35,343 nt of DNA, taken from a virus. The stretch covers positions 1-35,343 of IMG/VR virus record IMGVR_UViG_3300045051_000408; one strand, written 5' to 3'. The position numbers were made by a program, and so were the translations under genes. The notes beneath the pieces are model-generated. The model was not told the origin of the DNA. It made no database searches and was given only the letters and a program-made list of their open reading frames with translations. This document shows, piece after piece, positions 20,023-28,203 of the stretch. How positions within the stretch are numbered: the stretch's first letter is position 1; every line of letters begins with the position of its first letter.

Positions 20023-23007
20023 TTACCCGCTCGTTGAAAAACTATTCTTCGTAGCAAACTTTCTAAGCGTGCCCTTAACTCCAACCTCTAGCGCTAGGTT
20101 CGTAATGTTAAACCCTTCGCCGTACTCCCCAATAACAGAGTATTGGTTATCTGAAATTCTAAACCTCACGCTCTGGCACTTCTGTTTTGTCATGTGTGTT
20201 TTAAATTGGTAGAGAGGATACTCCCCACCATAGGGAGTCCCTGCCCCATAGGGAGAGTCCTCTCCATAACTTGTTATTGTGTAAATATCACTAAGCTCTA
20301 TAAGAGCACTTTGCGTAAACGTAGGGTTAAAATCATACCCGATCTCTACCTGTAGCTTGTGCGGTGATTTATATTCCCCAAGAACCATCATTCGATAAAC
20401 GCGCTCAAACCCTTGAAGCCCCGCAAGACTCATCCAAGCCGTTGTAAGTGATAAAACAATCGGCGAGCCGTTATCATTGTAGCTTTCAAGATTTTCAACC
20501 CACACTTGGCCTGAGGGTTTTAAAAACACAAACTTATTTTGCCAAATCTCTGCGTCCTCAGCCGTGTGATTCGTAAACGTCGACCACTGACCGATGCCCC
20601 TCTCATCTTTAAAAAAGTAATTATAAACCAAGCAAGTGTCATCGTCCGTTGTAAAGCGCACTTCGTTCTTATCGGCTAAGAGCTTAGAGCTTGTGATCAT
20701 TTTATCGTTATAAAACTCAACGTCAGCGCCCACGTAACTCACATCAAGCCCACGAGTGAGAAGGTAAATCCCTTTTGTGGACTTAAACATTAACCCTTCA
20801 GGCGTTATTACAACAGTGTTAGGGTTATCACAGCCCACGTCTGTCGTGATAAGCTGTGGAGGGCCGTAATCGTTTTGCGCCCCAGTGTCGTTTGGACCAT
20901 TTCCGGCAAATGCGAAAATCGCGCTCTTTTTAAAAATAATGACGTAGTTATCAAGTGTCCCAAGCGCTGTTATATCCCCACCAAACGGGTCCACTCTTGA
21001 GGTAAGAAAGTCTGAAAACTCAACCGGAGAGTTTTGTATCTTCTCTTTCGAGTACCAAAAAGCTAATTTATCATCAAGCCCCGCTATAACCACGCGGTTT
21101 TTATACGTGGTAATAAGAGAGCAAGAAGGTGCCGGGATGTTTTCTAAAACCCCGCCTGTCGTGTAAAGCAAATCGTTTGATATAATTGAAGCATCCGCCG
21201 CCGTGCGAGTAAACGTCACCGTATCGACTGTCATATCGTTATAGGTTGGTGAAGTGATCGAGGTTAAGCGATAAAACAGCGTCCCTCCGGCTGTGGTGCC
21301 GTAAACGACAAGTCTCACATTTGCCCTAGATCCGGTCTTTGCAGTTAATCTTAAAGTTGGAATAGTCACAGTTAAAGTGTTCGTCGAGGTGCCGGCAGGA
21401 ATGACCTGGCTTACAGCAATGCTCGGTGCGCTTCGATGAATCTGACCTAAGTTATCGGTCCACTCATAGCACACTCTAACTTGATAAGTACCTGCGACCA
21501 TAGAGCCGCCCGTTGTAGCGGTGCCCGTCGTTACACCCTCCGGGAATAAATGAAACCCATGCTCAACAACGCTTATCCCGTCATAGGCTTGTAAAATCCC
21601 ACCCACAATATGAAGCTCACCTAACTGTGCATTTAAAAAAGTCTTATCAGAGTTAAATCTTAATTCATTCGCACTGACCCCAATTAAAGCAAAGATTGTA
21701 TTACTCTCGCTTGAGATCGAAGTTCTATAACCACAAGCTAAAAGCCTTGTGCCGGCCGATATTTCAGGCACCTCAGTCAGTGTGGCGTTATCAATAAGAT
21801 TACCAGCATTAAGAGGGTTAACTTTAGCGACAATGGTGCCTGTTTGATCAACGACAAAATACGTTGGTTGAAGTGTCGATTGATGTATCACTGTCACATA
21901 CCAAGTGCCGTTATTCTCAAACGCTTTACTCGCTAGGCCCACAGAGCGCTCAAACACGCTTGCCGTCCCTGCCGTACCACCTATGGTCATGGTGTTAGTG
22001 CGCACAAGCTGGTTAATAGAGGAAACGGCATTTACTTCGTAAAACGCAGTAAGTGTGGTACCTGAAACAAATCCCGTAATGTTTCTTATGGTGCTTGCTG
22101 TAGCCTCAAGAGTCGTAGGCGCAAGCACTGAGCCCATGATGTAGTTGTAAACTGCGACTCTCATGTTTGAGCCCGTGTGCCAAATAAACCACGCTTGATC
22201 GCTCTCATCTCCCACCACAGCCACACCGCCCGCAGCACTCTCAGAAATCACTGTTGCGCCGCTTATGATTAAATCCTCATCAATCGTTCGAATAGTAATA
22301 GTAGTCGTGTCGTCAAAATGAACAAAGAATAATTTGTCGCCGATTTTCACAACATCATAGTGCGGTGTCGCGTTCATGTCTGTCGTGACTGTGGCCTCAG
22401 AGCCTAAAGTTGATGGCGATACGGTTTGAATGGTTTTATATCTTACAGACGTGTTTGAAGCGACAGAGTAAAAGCACACAATGGTTTTACCAAATGCGAC
22501 CACTCTAGGTCTTGTGGAGCTTGCTGCTAAAACTTGATCTGACACAATCGCACTTCCTGTAGTTTGATCAAACACACTATAGCGAGTGCCTCCGCGAGAG
22601 TCCTCCCAAGCGTAGACTGTTATCCCTTCGCTTGTGGCCATGGTGACGTTCTTTTGCTCGTAGCTATTAACAAGGATCGGGCTAAGGCTTGTTGTAACAG
22701 ACGTGACTCGCCCCTTATCAATGTAAGAATCAAGGCTTTCAGCAAACGTATAAAGTTTTGTGCCCGTAAAGAGGTTTAATTCATCGTTATAAACTGAAAG
22801 CGCAGCACCTTCCGTTATTTCATCGGCTGAGCCCACGATATTTAAACCTAAAACATCATACCCGTTTCGTTTATCAATGCGATTACCTTTTATAAACACA
22901 CCGTTTTCAAGGCTTAAGAGCTTACCTGGGATGACGGTTTTTGAGTCACTCTTCGTGTCCACACCGCCTGAAAAATTAATAGGTACGATCTGCTTCTGTA
23001 GTGCCAC
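20023..23007 (-). CDS. Nozzle/tail-tube-like beta protein (packaged-DNA stabilisation type)
   Basis: A 994-aa, almost all-beta protein. The start (IVPINFSGGVDTKSDSKTV, then LENGVFIKGNRIDKRNGYD) is typical of podovirus proteins that close the tail below the connector. Central repeated strands suit a beta-propeller, and the region around 635-800 (VVIAGLDDKLAFWYSKE, VDPFGGDITALGTL, GIYLLTRG) is family-typical. A small PYG repeat (SPYGAGTPYGG) sits near 945. It should join the adaptor to fibres and keep DNA inside. The exact homologue (T7 gp12-like or P22 gp10-like) cannot be settled by eye. Confidence 0.75.
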   Translation of the reverse strand: MALQKQIVPINFSGGVDTKSDSKTVIPGKLLSLENGVFIKGNRIDKRNGYDVLGLNIVGSADEITEGAALSVYNDELNLFTGTKLYTFAESLDSYIDKGRVTSVTTSLSPILVNSYEQKNVTMATSEGITVYAWEDSRGGTRYSVFDQTTGSAIVSDQVLAASSTRPRVVAFGKTIVCFYSVASNTSVRYKTIQTVSPSTLGSEATVTTDMNATPHYDVVKIGDKLFFVHFDDTTTITIRTIDEDLIISGATVISESAAGGVAVVGDESDQAWFIWHTGSNMRVAVYNYIMGSVLAPTTLEATASTIRNITGFVSGTTLTAFYEVNAVSSINQLVRTNTMTIGGTAGTASVFERSVGLASKAFENNGTWYVTVIHQSTLQPTYFVVDQTGTIVAKVNPLNAGNLIDNATLTEVPEISAGTRLLACGYRTSISSESNTIFALIGVSANELRFNSDKTFLNAQLGELHIVGGILQAYDGISVVEHGFHLFPEGVTTGTATTGGSMVAGTYQVRVCYEWTDNLGQIHRSAPSIAVSQVIPAGTSTNTLTVTIPTLRLTAKTGSRANVRLVVYGTTAGGTLFYRLTSITSPTYNDMTVDTVTFTRTAADASIISNDLLYTTGGVLENIPAPSCSLITTYKNRVVIAGLDDKLAFWYSKEKIQNSPVEFSDFLTSRVDPFGGDITALGTLDNYVIIFKKSAIFAFAGNGPNDTGAQNDYGPPQLITTDVGCDNPNTVVITPEGLMFKSTKGIYLLTRGLDVSYVGADVEFYNDKMITSSKLLADKNEVRFTTDDDTCLVYNYFFKDERGIGQWSTFTNHTAEDAEIWQNKFVFLKPSGQVWVENLESYNDNGSPIVLSLTTAWMSLAGLQGFERVYRMMVLGEYKSPHKLQVEIGYDFNPTFTQSALIELSDIYTITSYGEDSPYGAGTPYGGEYPLYQFKTHMTKQKCQSVRFRISDNQYSVIGEYGEGFNITNLALEVGVKGTLRKFATKNSFSTSG

Positions 23008-23018
23008 GTAAATGTCCT

Positions 23019-24185
23019 TTAAAGTTCAAAAACCATTAGCTTGCAATAATTAATTTCAAAATTAGTTCCTGAACCAACTTTGTATTGCACCTTATATGTA
23101 TAAGTCCCTGCCGCAGGAACATCTATGTAAAGTAAACACGATGCCGGTAAATCAAAATTAACTGCGGTTGCTCCAACTGCTTGCATAGAAAACTTTGTTG
23201 AAAAAATAGAAGTGGCACCCCTTAAAAACCTTATTCTAGCATCAAAGTTGTTTGACGATGCTTGGGCTGTAATCCCCCCAACTGGATCTCCACCAATTCC
23301 AGCGATCTCCGGTTGAAAAACTATAAAAACTGGGCGGCCCGTAGTTGTGATCGTAATTGTCGCGTTCGCAATGTCTGCAAATGACGTTGAGGTTAATGTC
23401 GGCGCATCTGATACGGTTGTTTGATATTGCTGCCCAAGTGCTGCCCTTTTTGCTTGTGTAACTGCGCCATCATTAATTTTCGCCGTTGTAACTGCTGAAT
23501 CAATAATGTTACTTGTGCCAACTCTAAACACGGCCCATTTGCTTACGCCGTCTGAAGTTAGTCTCGTTTGCCCATAATTACTAGAAATAGTAAAACTCGT
23601 AGCACCGTCAATCGTGTCAGCGCCAGCTCGGTTAATTACGATATTATTCGTCGCCGCTTGCCCAGTGGTATCTTTAAACTCGTAAAATCGACCAGCACTG
23701 ACAGCATTCGCCGCAGGTAAGGTGAAAGTCACGCTTGTTGTCGTATCAACGTCATAGTAACTCACAGTGGCCGCTGCACTTATGATCGTGTTTGAGCTAA
23801 CCGCCGTCCTGCTAAACGATCTTGCAATCCCGTCACTTGCTGCAATCACACTCCCGCCTGAAGTAATCTGAATCGCAGCCCCCGCACTGTTGTTATAATA
23901 AAGATCGCCGTTTACAGAATACACCGCCCTGACATCGCTCGGTGTGCTAAGCGTGGCACTTTGATTTGTTAGCCTCAAGCTCCCCACACTTGTCGCATAG
24001 AAATTATTAAACGTGAGGTTTGAACTGATGTTCATCCCCGCAGGAGTAATCGGCACACCCTCACCTGTTGAGTGATCGTGCGAGTCCACTAAAGCAAAAG
24101 CCGCGTTCAACTGATCCGCCCAGTCAGGCCCCACAGTCGAGCTCACCGTCGGTAAAACTAAATTCATGTTAGGAGTCGTAGGCAT
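23019..24185 (-). CDS. Tail fibre / appendage protein
   Basis: A 388-aa beta-rich protein. The N-terminus (MNLVLPTVSSTVGPDWADQL, then VDSHDHSTGEG) is a common fibre attachment segment with the conserved D-H-S-x-G motif. The middle has the S-V-G-x-L-R-L/D-L-Y-Y-N-N repeats of trimeric fibres, and the C-terminal 130 residues form a compact beta domain that may bind the receptor. It lies between adaptor/neck genes and the nozzle. A head fibre is an alternative location. Confidence 0.75.
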   Translation of the reverse strand: MPTTPNMNLVLPTVSSTVGPDWADQLNAAFALVDSHDHSTGEGVPITPAGMNISSNLTFNNFYATSVGSLRLTNQSATLSTPSDVRAVYSVNGDLYYNNSAGAAIQITSGGSVIAASDGIARSFSRTAVSSNTIISAAATVSYYDVDTTTSVTFTLPAANAVSAGRFYEFKDTTGQAATNNIVINRAGADTIDGATSFTISSNYGQTRLTSDGVSKWAVFRVGTSNIIDSAVTTAKINDGAVTQAKRAALGQQYQTTVSDAPTLTSTSFADIANATITITTTGRPVFIVFQPEIAGIGGDPVGGITAQASSNNFDARIRFLRGATSIFSTKFSMQAVGATAVNFDLPASCLLYIDVPAAGTYTYKVQYKVGSGTNFEINYCKLMVFEL

Positions 24186-24194
24186 AAAATCCCC

Positions 24195-24515
24195 TTAAAA
24201 AAACCACACATCTATTGTGGTGTTTGCACTTGCGTTCAAATAATAAAGTAATTGCGGGCTTGGGTTCGCACTCTGCGTTTGCCAAATCACTGCATTAGCG
24301 CTGTTCTTCGTTACAATGTAACCCGTGACTGGATCTTTAAGCCCGTGCGCTACAGCGGCCACAACACCGCTTGTAATGTTAACCCCAGTAACTAAGTTTC
24401 CCTTTAAAAAAGGATTAGGCGCGATCTCTTGAAATAATTGATCTATCGAGTCCTGAATGCTCATCAGGTCTTTATCGTCGGATCTAATTTTAAATAGCTG
24501 ACTGATTAATCCCAC
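24195..24515 (-). CDS. Small neck/fibre-associated protein
   Basis: A 106-aa protein: a helical first 30 residues and a beta-rich remainder. It starts at GTG 24515, overlapping the adaptor gene's end, with GGGGG nine to ten bases upstream. Its place between adaptor and fibre suggests a structural linker. The family is not recognised. Confidence 0.62.
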   Translation of the reverse strand: MGLISQLFKIRSDDKDLMSIQDSIDQLFQEIAPNPFLKGNLVTGVNITSGVVAAVAHGLKDPVTGYIVTKNSANAVIWQTQSANPSPQLLYYLNASANTTIDVWFF

Positions 24516-25219
24516 GGATCAAGCCCCCAACGATTATAAACAGACCCTCTAACATCAGCGATTCGCTCAGGCTCCCCGGCATCTCGATTCGTCGCCATCG
24601 CCTCAATTCTCTGCTTTAGCCCCTGCTTTACAGCCATAAGCATCGACGTGTCTGACTCTTCTTTCATCAAACACTTAATCGCTGCGTCCACCACAACGTA
24701 CTCGCTCCACATTTCTATAGTAGAATCTAAATCAATAAGCGCCGTCATGTCTGTCATCTTTGGCACATACCACAAGCGATACGTCCCTATAGAGTCACTC
24801 TGAGGTAAGATCTGCACTTGATTGCCAACGATTCTATAGCTTGCGCTGATCATCCCATAGGCTGTTCTTAAGCCACGAGAAACGAACGTGTTTCGCTCGG
24901 CAAAGTTCCACTTGCGAAGAGTAAACCAGTTATCAGAGCTTGAATCTTGCTGACGATCAACCCCTCTGAGCTTGTAAAAGTCCGACGGCAGAGTAAACCA
25001 ATTCGTCGCAGTGTTTGAAATAGTATAAGTCGGTGGAAGTCCAGTAATTGAATCAACCTTAATGAACTGATCTTCAAAGCGCGATACAACAATATCATAA
25101 AGCTCCCACGCCGAGTTATTCAGATAAACATTAAGCTCGGAGTCTGAAACAAACTCCGAGTTTTGCATATCCGCTCGTTGACGGGCCTGATCTCTTAGCG
25201 AAGCTAAAGTGACAGCCAT
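24506..25219 (-). CDS. Head-to-tail adaptor (gp4-like)
   Basis: A 237-aa protein of the P22 gp4-like adaptor type: an N-terminal helix-rich start (LASLRDQARQRADM, SELNVYLNNSAWELYDIVV), a middle beta part (WFTLPSDFYKLRGVD), and a C-terminal helical bundle (about 165-215). It is expected to dock beneath the portal ring and lengthen the DNA channel. Gene order portal, scaffold, coat, small genes, adaptor supports it. Confidence 0.78.
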   Translation of the reverse strand: MAVTLASLRDQARQRADMQNSEFVSDSELNVYLNNSAWELYDIVVSRFEDQFIKVDSITGLPPTYTISNTATNWFTLPSDFYKLRGVDRQQDSSSDNWFTLRKWNFAERNTFVSRGLRTAYGMISASYRIVGNQVQILPQSDSIGTYRLWYVPKMTDMTALIDLDSTIEMWSEYVVVDAAIKCLMKEESDTSMLMAVKQGLKQRIEAMATNRDAGEPERIADVRGSVYNRWGLDPWD

Positions 25220-25230
25220 TGAAAGCCCCC

Positions 25231-25488
25231 TTAAACTTCTTCTTTAGGTTCTTCGTACTCTTCTTTTTCTTCACATAAAGAGACAAAGCTCTTTAGCGCA
25301 CTCATGAGCATCTTGGCATCCTTCTGCTCTACAGCAGAAATAATGTCCTCTGCGCCACTCATAAGCCCCGGGTCCATGTCCATTTCTGGCTTTTCCATGT
25401 CTACGGGTTTTTCTGAAATGGAAGGGGAGCCCTTGAGCTTCCCCACGATAACAGACGCAATCTTTTTCTTAGGCCCCATCATAAGCAT
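25231..25488 (-). CDS. Small acidic late protein
   Basis: An 85-aa protein with a basic start, a methionine/acidic/proline middle and an acidic C-terminal tail (EEKEEYEEPKEE). The helical part at about 45-72 (AEDIISAVEQKDAKMLMSAL) is its only regular element. It lies between the 144-aa head protein and the adaptor. A minor head or assembly protein is likely; no family is recognised. Confidence 0.6.
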   Translation of the reverse strand: MLMMGPKKKIASVIVGKLKGSPSISEKPVDMEKPEMDMDPGLMSGAEDIISAVEQKDAKMLMSALKSFVSLCEEKEEYEEPKEEV

Positions 25489-25501
25489 GAATTACTCCTA
25501 A

Positions 25502-25936
25502 TTAAGCGTCGTAAGGTCCGACTGTTGAATTTCTGCAAACGATCTTAAGTTTGATTTGCGCACCACTTGCAGGGTTAGCTGCGATCTGTGTGGTCGTGCT
25601 AGCGTTTGTCGCCCCAAAAAACTGAATTTGAAACTTCTTATCAGTTTTGAAGTCAGTTTGAAGGGCAGCAGGATCCTCTAAGATCTGATAGCTGATCGTC
25701 GACGTGATAGCATCGTCCACAATAAGAGCCTCGACAAAAAGTAAGCGCTGGTAATAATCAGCTAGCTCGATTGTGTAAAGCCCTGCAGCGGTTTCTTTAG
25801 TCACACCAGTAATGCCCCCACCTTTTACAGTGTTAGCAGTTACAGCGCCAGAAGCGCCCACAGAAAACTCTCCATAAAGAGTCACAGTGTCTTTTTCGAA
25901 TGTATATTGATATTGGTTTAGGTATCTATTTGCCAT
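25502..25936 (-). CDS. Head-associated beta protein (candidate decoration or stabilisation protein)
   Basis: A 144-aa beta-rich protein (LNQYQYTFEKDTVTLYGEFS at about 5-24) encoded right after the coat gene, where decoration or stabilisation proteins usually lie. AAAGGA lies six to seven bases before ATG 25936. It is preceded by a 154-base spacer with three hairpins that may balance its expression against the coat protein. Assignment is positional plus fold impression. Confidence 0.6.
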   Translation of the reverse strand: MANRYLNQYQYTFEKDTVTLYGEFSVGASGAVTANTVKGGGITGVTKETAAGLYTIELADYYQRLLFVEALIVDDAITSTISYQILEDPAALQTDFKTDKKFQIQFFGATNASTTTQIAANPASGAQIKLKIVCRNSTVGPYDA

Positions 25937-25978
25937 GATTTAATTTCCTTTCGCTATTAAAGCGCGGGCGGTTATAGA

Positions 25979-26091
25979 CATCGTGATAGCCCCCCTCACG
26001 ATGAATAAATCGGGAGGTCGAATAAACGACCCCCCAAGAGAAAAACTTAACGGTCACCACTGAATGCTAATGTAGTTCACTAAAACTACAT
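25979..26091 (-). terminator. Three strong hairpins after the major capsid gene
   Basis: Stem 1: ATGTAGTT/AACTACAT (26070-26091), starting in the coat stop codon. Stem 2: GGGAGGTCG/CGACCCCCC (26012-26035, one A-C mismatch). Stem 3: CATCGTGA/TCACGATG (25979-26003), perfect. No long U-run follows any of them on the minus strand, so mRNA stabilisation or partial termination is more likely than a complete stop. The 154-base gap has no reading frame. Confidence 0.55.
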
Positions 26092-27233
26092 CACCATTGG
26101 ATATTGATAGAAAAACCCGGAGCTTTACAGCCAAGGTTTCCATAAAATCCGTAGCGCACTTCAACGCCATCAGCAGACGCCTGACGAAGCATTTGAAGAC
26201 CATCAGTGTCGATCACTCGTACAGCTTTACCAAGAGAGTAAAGTTTCCAAGTATCAAGCTGCACACCGAAGCAACGATCGCTTGGGCAGTTTTGATCTGG
26301 AATAACTTTTACCATCCCACGAGGACCGTTTAGCATGATCCCACGGAAGCCAATGTCAGCATTAACCTTAAGATCAACATACTGAACCTTAGATCCTAAA
26401 GACTTCTCAAGCTGAGCGTATTTAGAATAATCCATGAAGTAATGGTCAATCTTGCCACCTTCACGAGCAACACGGCTTGCACCTTCGATCAACGCCTCCT
26501 CAAGAGGAATGTTAGTCGCTGCATATCTCTGACCACCAAGACGAGTTACATCTACAGAGCGATCAACACCAAAAAAAGCAGTAGCACCGGGAGCAGAAGA
26601 AGGAAGCCATGCTTCAAGACCTGACATCTTAAGACCACGGTCGCCGTTAACGAATAAATAATCGTTAGCCGCAATGGTACCAGAAGCGTTATAAGTCTGA
26701 GAGATAGTGATCGTGCCAGCTGAGCGGTTAATCGCAGAGATAGCTCCGGCAGTTGTAGAACCGTCAAAGTTTCTCTGAGTTCCACCACTTGTCGCAGACC
26801 AGATTACAAGCTGCATTCCAACTTCAAAGTTAGTAATGTCGTTAATGTTCTTAAGCGTAATCACAGTCGTTGCAGCTTCAGCGGGCTCAGCGTTTACTTG
26901 ACCGATCCAACCTGTAGAATCGCGATACATTGCCACAGCCAAAGAGCGAGTTAAGCTATTAATAGCTCCGTCGATCTCAGTTGTTGCCGCTTCCATGAAC
27001 GCGTTAGCGTTACCTTTAGAAGCCTCAAGAGTTTCGTTATCAATCGTAGCGATTGAGTAATCTTTTACTCTTGTAAGTGTGAAAGCCTCAATCAAGCTGT
27101 TTGTTACGCCGCCACGAGTTTGCGCTGTAGCGAATGTAGCAGAACGGCCTTGAGGGTTTCCGTAGATTAAAGGGATTGGCAAGTTACGGCCACCAAAGTT
27201 TTCATACTTAGGGGCTAATGCCAAAAATGGGTT
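26091..27233 (-). CDS. Major capsid protein, exon 2
   Basis: This exon gives residues 29-408 of the coat protein, starting NPFLALAPKYENFGG. With exon 1 (27990-28073) it gives a continuous 408-aa HK97-like coat: exon 1 ends VYKD, and VYKD-NPFLA followed by ENFGGRNLPIPLIYGNPQGR reads as a single uninterrupted N-terminal segment. The frame looks open back to a TTG at 27236, but that TTG straddles the intron end and has no ribosome site. The coat is unusually rich in Ala, Gly and Thr, as expected. It should be the most abundant late product, made only after splicing. Confidence 0.92.
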   Translation of the reverse strand, partial: NPFLALAPKYENFGGRNLPIPLIYGNPQGRSATFATAQTRGGVTNSLIEAFTLTRVKDYSIATIDNETLEASKGNANAFMEAATTEIDGAINSLTRSLAVAMYRDSTGWIGQVNAEPAEAATTVITLKNINDITNFEVGMQLVIWSATSGGTQRNFDGSTTAGAISAINRSAGTITISQTYNASGTIAANDYLFVNGDRGLKMSGLEAWLPSSAPGATAFFGVDRSVDVTRLGGQRYAATNIPLEEALIEGASRVAREGGKIDHYFMDYSKYAQLEKSLGSKVQYVDLKVNADIGFRGIMLNGPRGMVKVIPDQNCPSDRCFGVQLDTWKLYSLGKAVRVIDTDGLQMLRQASADGVEVRYGFYGNLGCKAPGFSINIQW

Positions 27234-27989
27234 CAATTATGTTACCGTGAAAGTTTTTTATCTCTCACTTCTTCCGGTCCCCCGGAAGTTCAGCGTACAT
27301 TTTCAACCGCGAACGGTTGTCGGACACTCTTGGAAGGGTTCTATTCTGTCTCTTTTTATGCTGTTTTCAAAATGCCAAAGAGGCTGAAGGTTAGTGTAAT
27401 GACAAGCCTTAGCCATTTCCTTTTGATTTGTTAAATCAAAAGAAGATAGCGGTCTAATATGGTCAAGGTGCCAGCCCTTAATACCATAATTATTCCAATT
27501 CATGCCCGCCTTAAATTTTCCCTCAATATAAACGCGCAATTCTTGGTAAGAGCATCCCAACATAGCCTTAGTAGATTGATCTCTTCTTTTTCCATTTAAG
27601 GCTCTATTTAATCTAGTTCTAATTGCGTGAGCCAGTCTTGCGTTTATATTTTCCTTTAATCTAATCTTCGTTAAAAGATTAGATCTCTCTTTGTATTTTT
27701 CCGCATAAGTTTTTTTGTAATTGCGAAGATGCTCTTGATTTTGTTTTTTCCATAAATCAAGGCGAGCCTTAGTTTTTAAACTTTGGCTTCTGTGGCGACG
27801 ACAAACACCGATTGTGTTGTCGATTCTAATTTTTTGACCACAAACTTCACAATTCACAGTTTCACCTTCTACGCGTTACGGTTCTTATCGGTTTTACCCT
27901 TTAAGTTACCTCGGAGTTATCTGTTCTAGACTTTCTCCGATTTTGCCCAATGTTTACTCTTAAGTTACCTCAAGAGGGGACTAACCTTA
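27234..27989 (-). ncRNA. Group I intron in the major capsid gene
   Basis: The intron is 756 nt. The 5' exon ends in U (GAU) and the intron ends in G, as the class demands. P1: GGAU of the exon plus UA of the intron pairs with UAGUCC around AGGU, placing a U-G wobble at the 5' splice site. P10: GGUU in the guide (27986-27983) pairs with AACC opening exon 2. The 3' part has UUCG (27304-27319) and GNRA (27271-27288) hairpins and a third stem (27247-27268), fitting P8 and P9-type elements. I did not resolve P3, P4, P6 and P7. The intron begins with an in-frame UAA, so unspliced RNA makes only a 28-residue peptide. Confidence 0.92.
27303..27857 (-). CDS. Intron-encoded HNH homing endonuclease
   Basis: A 184-aa HNH nuclease. 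The N-terminal CEVCGQKIRIDNTIGVCRRH (3-22) is a Cys/His zinc finger; the middle is basic and helical (NARLAHAIRTRLNRALNGKR, about 70-89); the catalytic part is WHLDHIRPLSSFD (about 128-140), NLQPLWHFEN (about 156-165) and a following Lys. It starts at GTG 27857 with AGAAGG seven bases upstream. The stop codon lies in the UUCG hairpin of the intron, so the ORF and ribozyme overlap. It should cut intronless coat genes and spread the intron. Confidence 0.9.
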   Translation of the reverse strand: MNCEVCGQKIRIDNTIGVCRRHRSQSLKTKARLDLWKKQNQEHLRNYKKTYAEKYKERSNLLTKIRLKENINARLAHAIRTRLNRALNGKRRDQSTKAMLGCSYQELRVYIEGKFKAGMNWNNYGIKGWHLDHIRPLSSFDLTNQKEMAKACHYTNLQPLWHFENSIKRDRIEPFQECPTTVRG

Positions 27990-28073
27990 ATCCTTATAAA
28001 CTAAATTTTCTACGCGCAGATCCGTATAGTGTTCTTTAAGAGCAGCGTCAAAAGACGTCATATCTAAAGCCAT
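27990..28073 (-). CDS. Major capsid protein, exon 1
   Basis: It encodes residues 1-28 (MALDMTSFDAALKEHYTDLR then VENLVYKD), too short to be found as a separate gene. ATG 28073 has a strong AAGGAG seven bases upstream, absent from exon 2, which marks the true coat start. After GAU comes UAA in the intron; splicing joins codon 28 to AAC. The intron is in phase 0. Confidence 0.92.
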
Positions 28074-28167
28074 TGTAGACTCCTTAAAAAGTTATTGGTT
28101 TTTGTTCTTTTTCACTGGGAGTATTTGGCTCTGCTTTTTGACTTAAAAAGAGCTAAGGTTTTTACTT

Positions 28168-28203
28168 AAAAAAGGTCCCTATAACAGGACCCTTGTTTTT
28201 TTA
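28168..28203 (-). terminator. Stem-loop and conserved post-stop motif (copy 2) between scaffold and coat genes
   Basis: On the minus strand AAGGGTCC and GGACCTTT form an eight-pair stem (one G-U) around a loop containing TTATA, ending in a run of six T (rc of 28168-28173): a Rho-independent terminator shape. The same bases carry the conserved motif (28179-28203) whose final TTA is the scaffold stop. If it ends transcription, the coat gene needs its own promoter in 28074-28167, where I see no convincing -10/-35 pair; partial read-through is likelier. Confidence 0.55.

Noticed and set aside
26091-27236. Coat gene starting at TTG 27236 as a complete 381-aa protein
   Set aside because: No ribosome site, the TTG overlaps the intron end, and the missing N-terminus is found upstream with a strong start and matching splice pairing.
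27234-28073. Coat split explained by frameshift or by an unrelated inserted HNH gene
   Set aside because: P1 with a U-G splice pair, P10, terminal G, and UUCG/GNRA hairpins together point to a group I intron.
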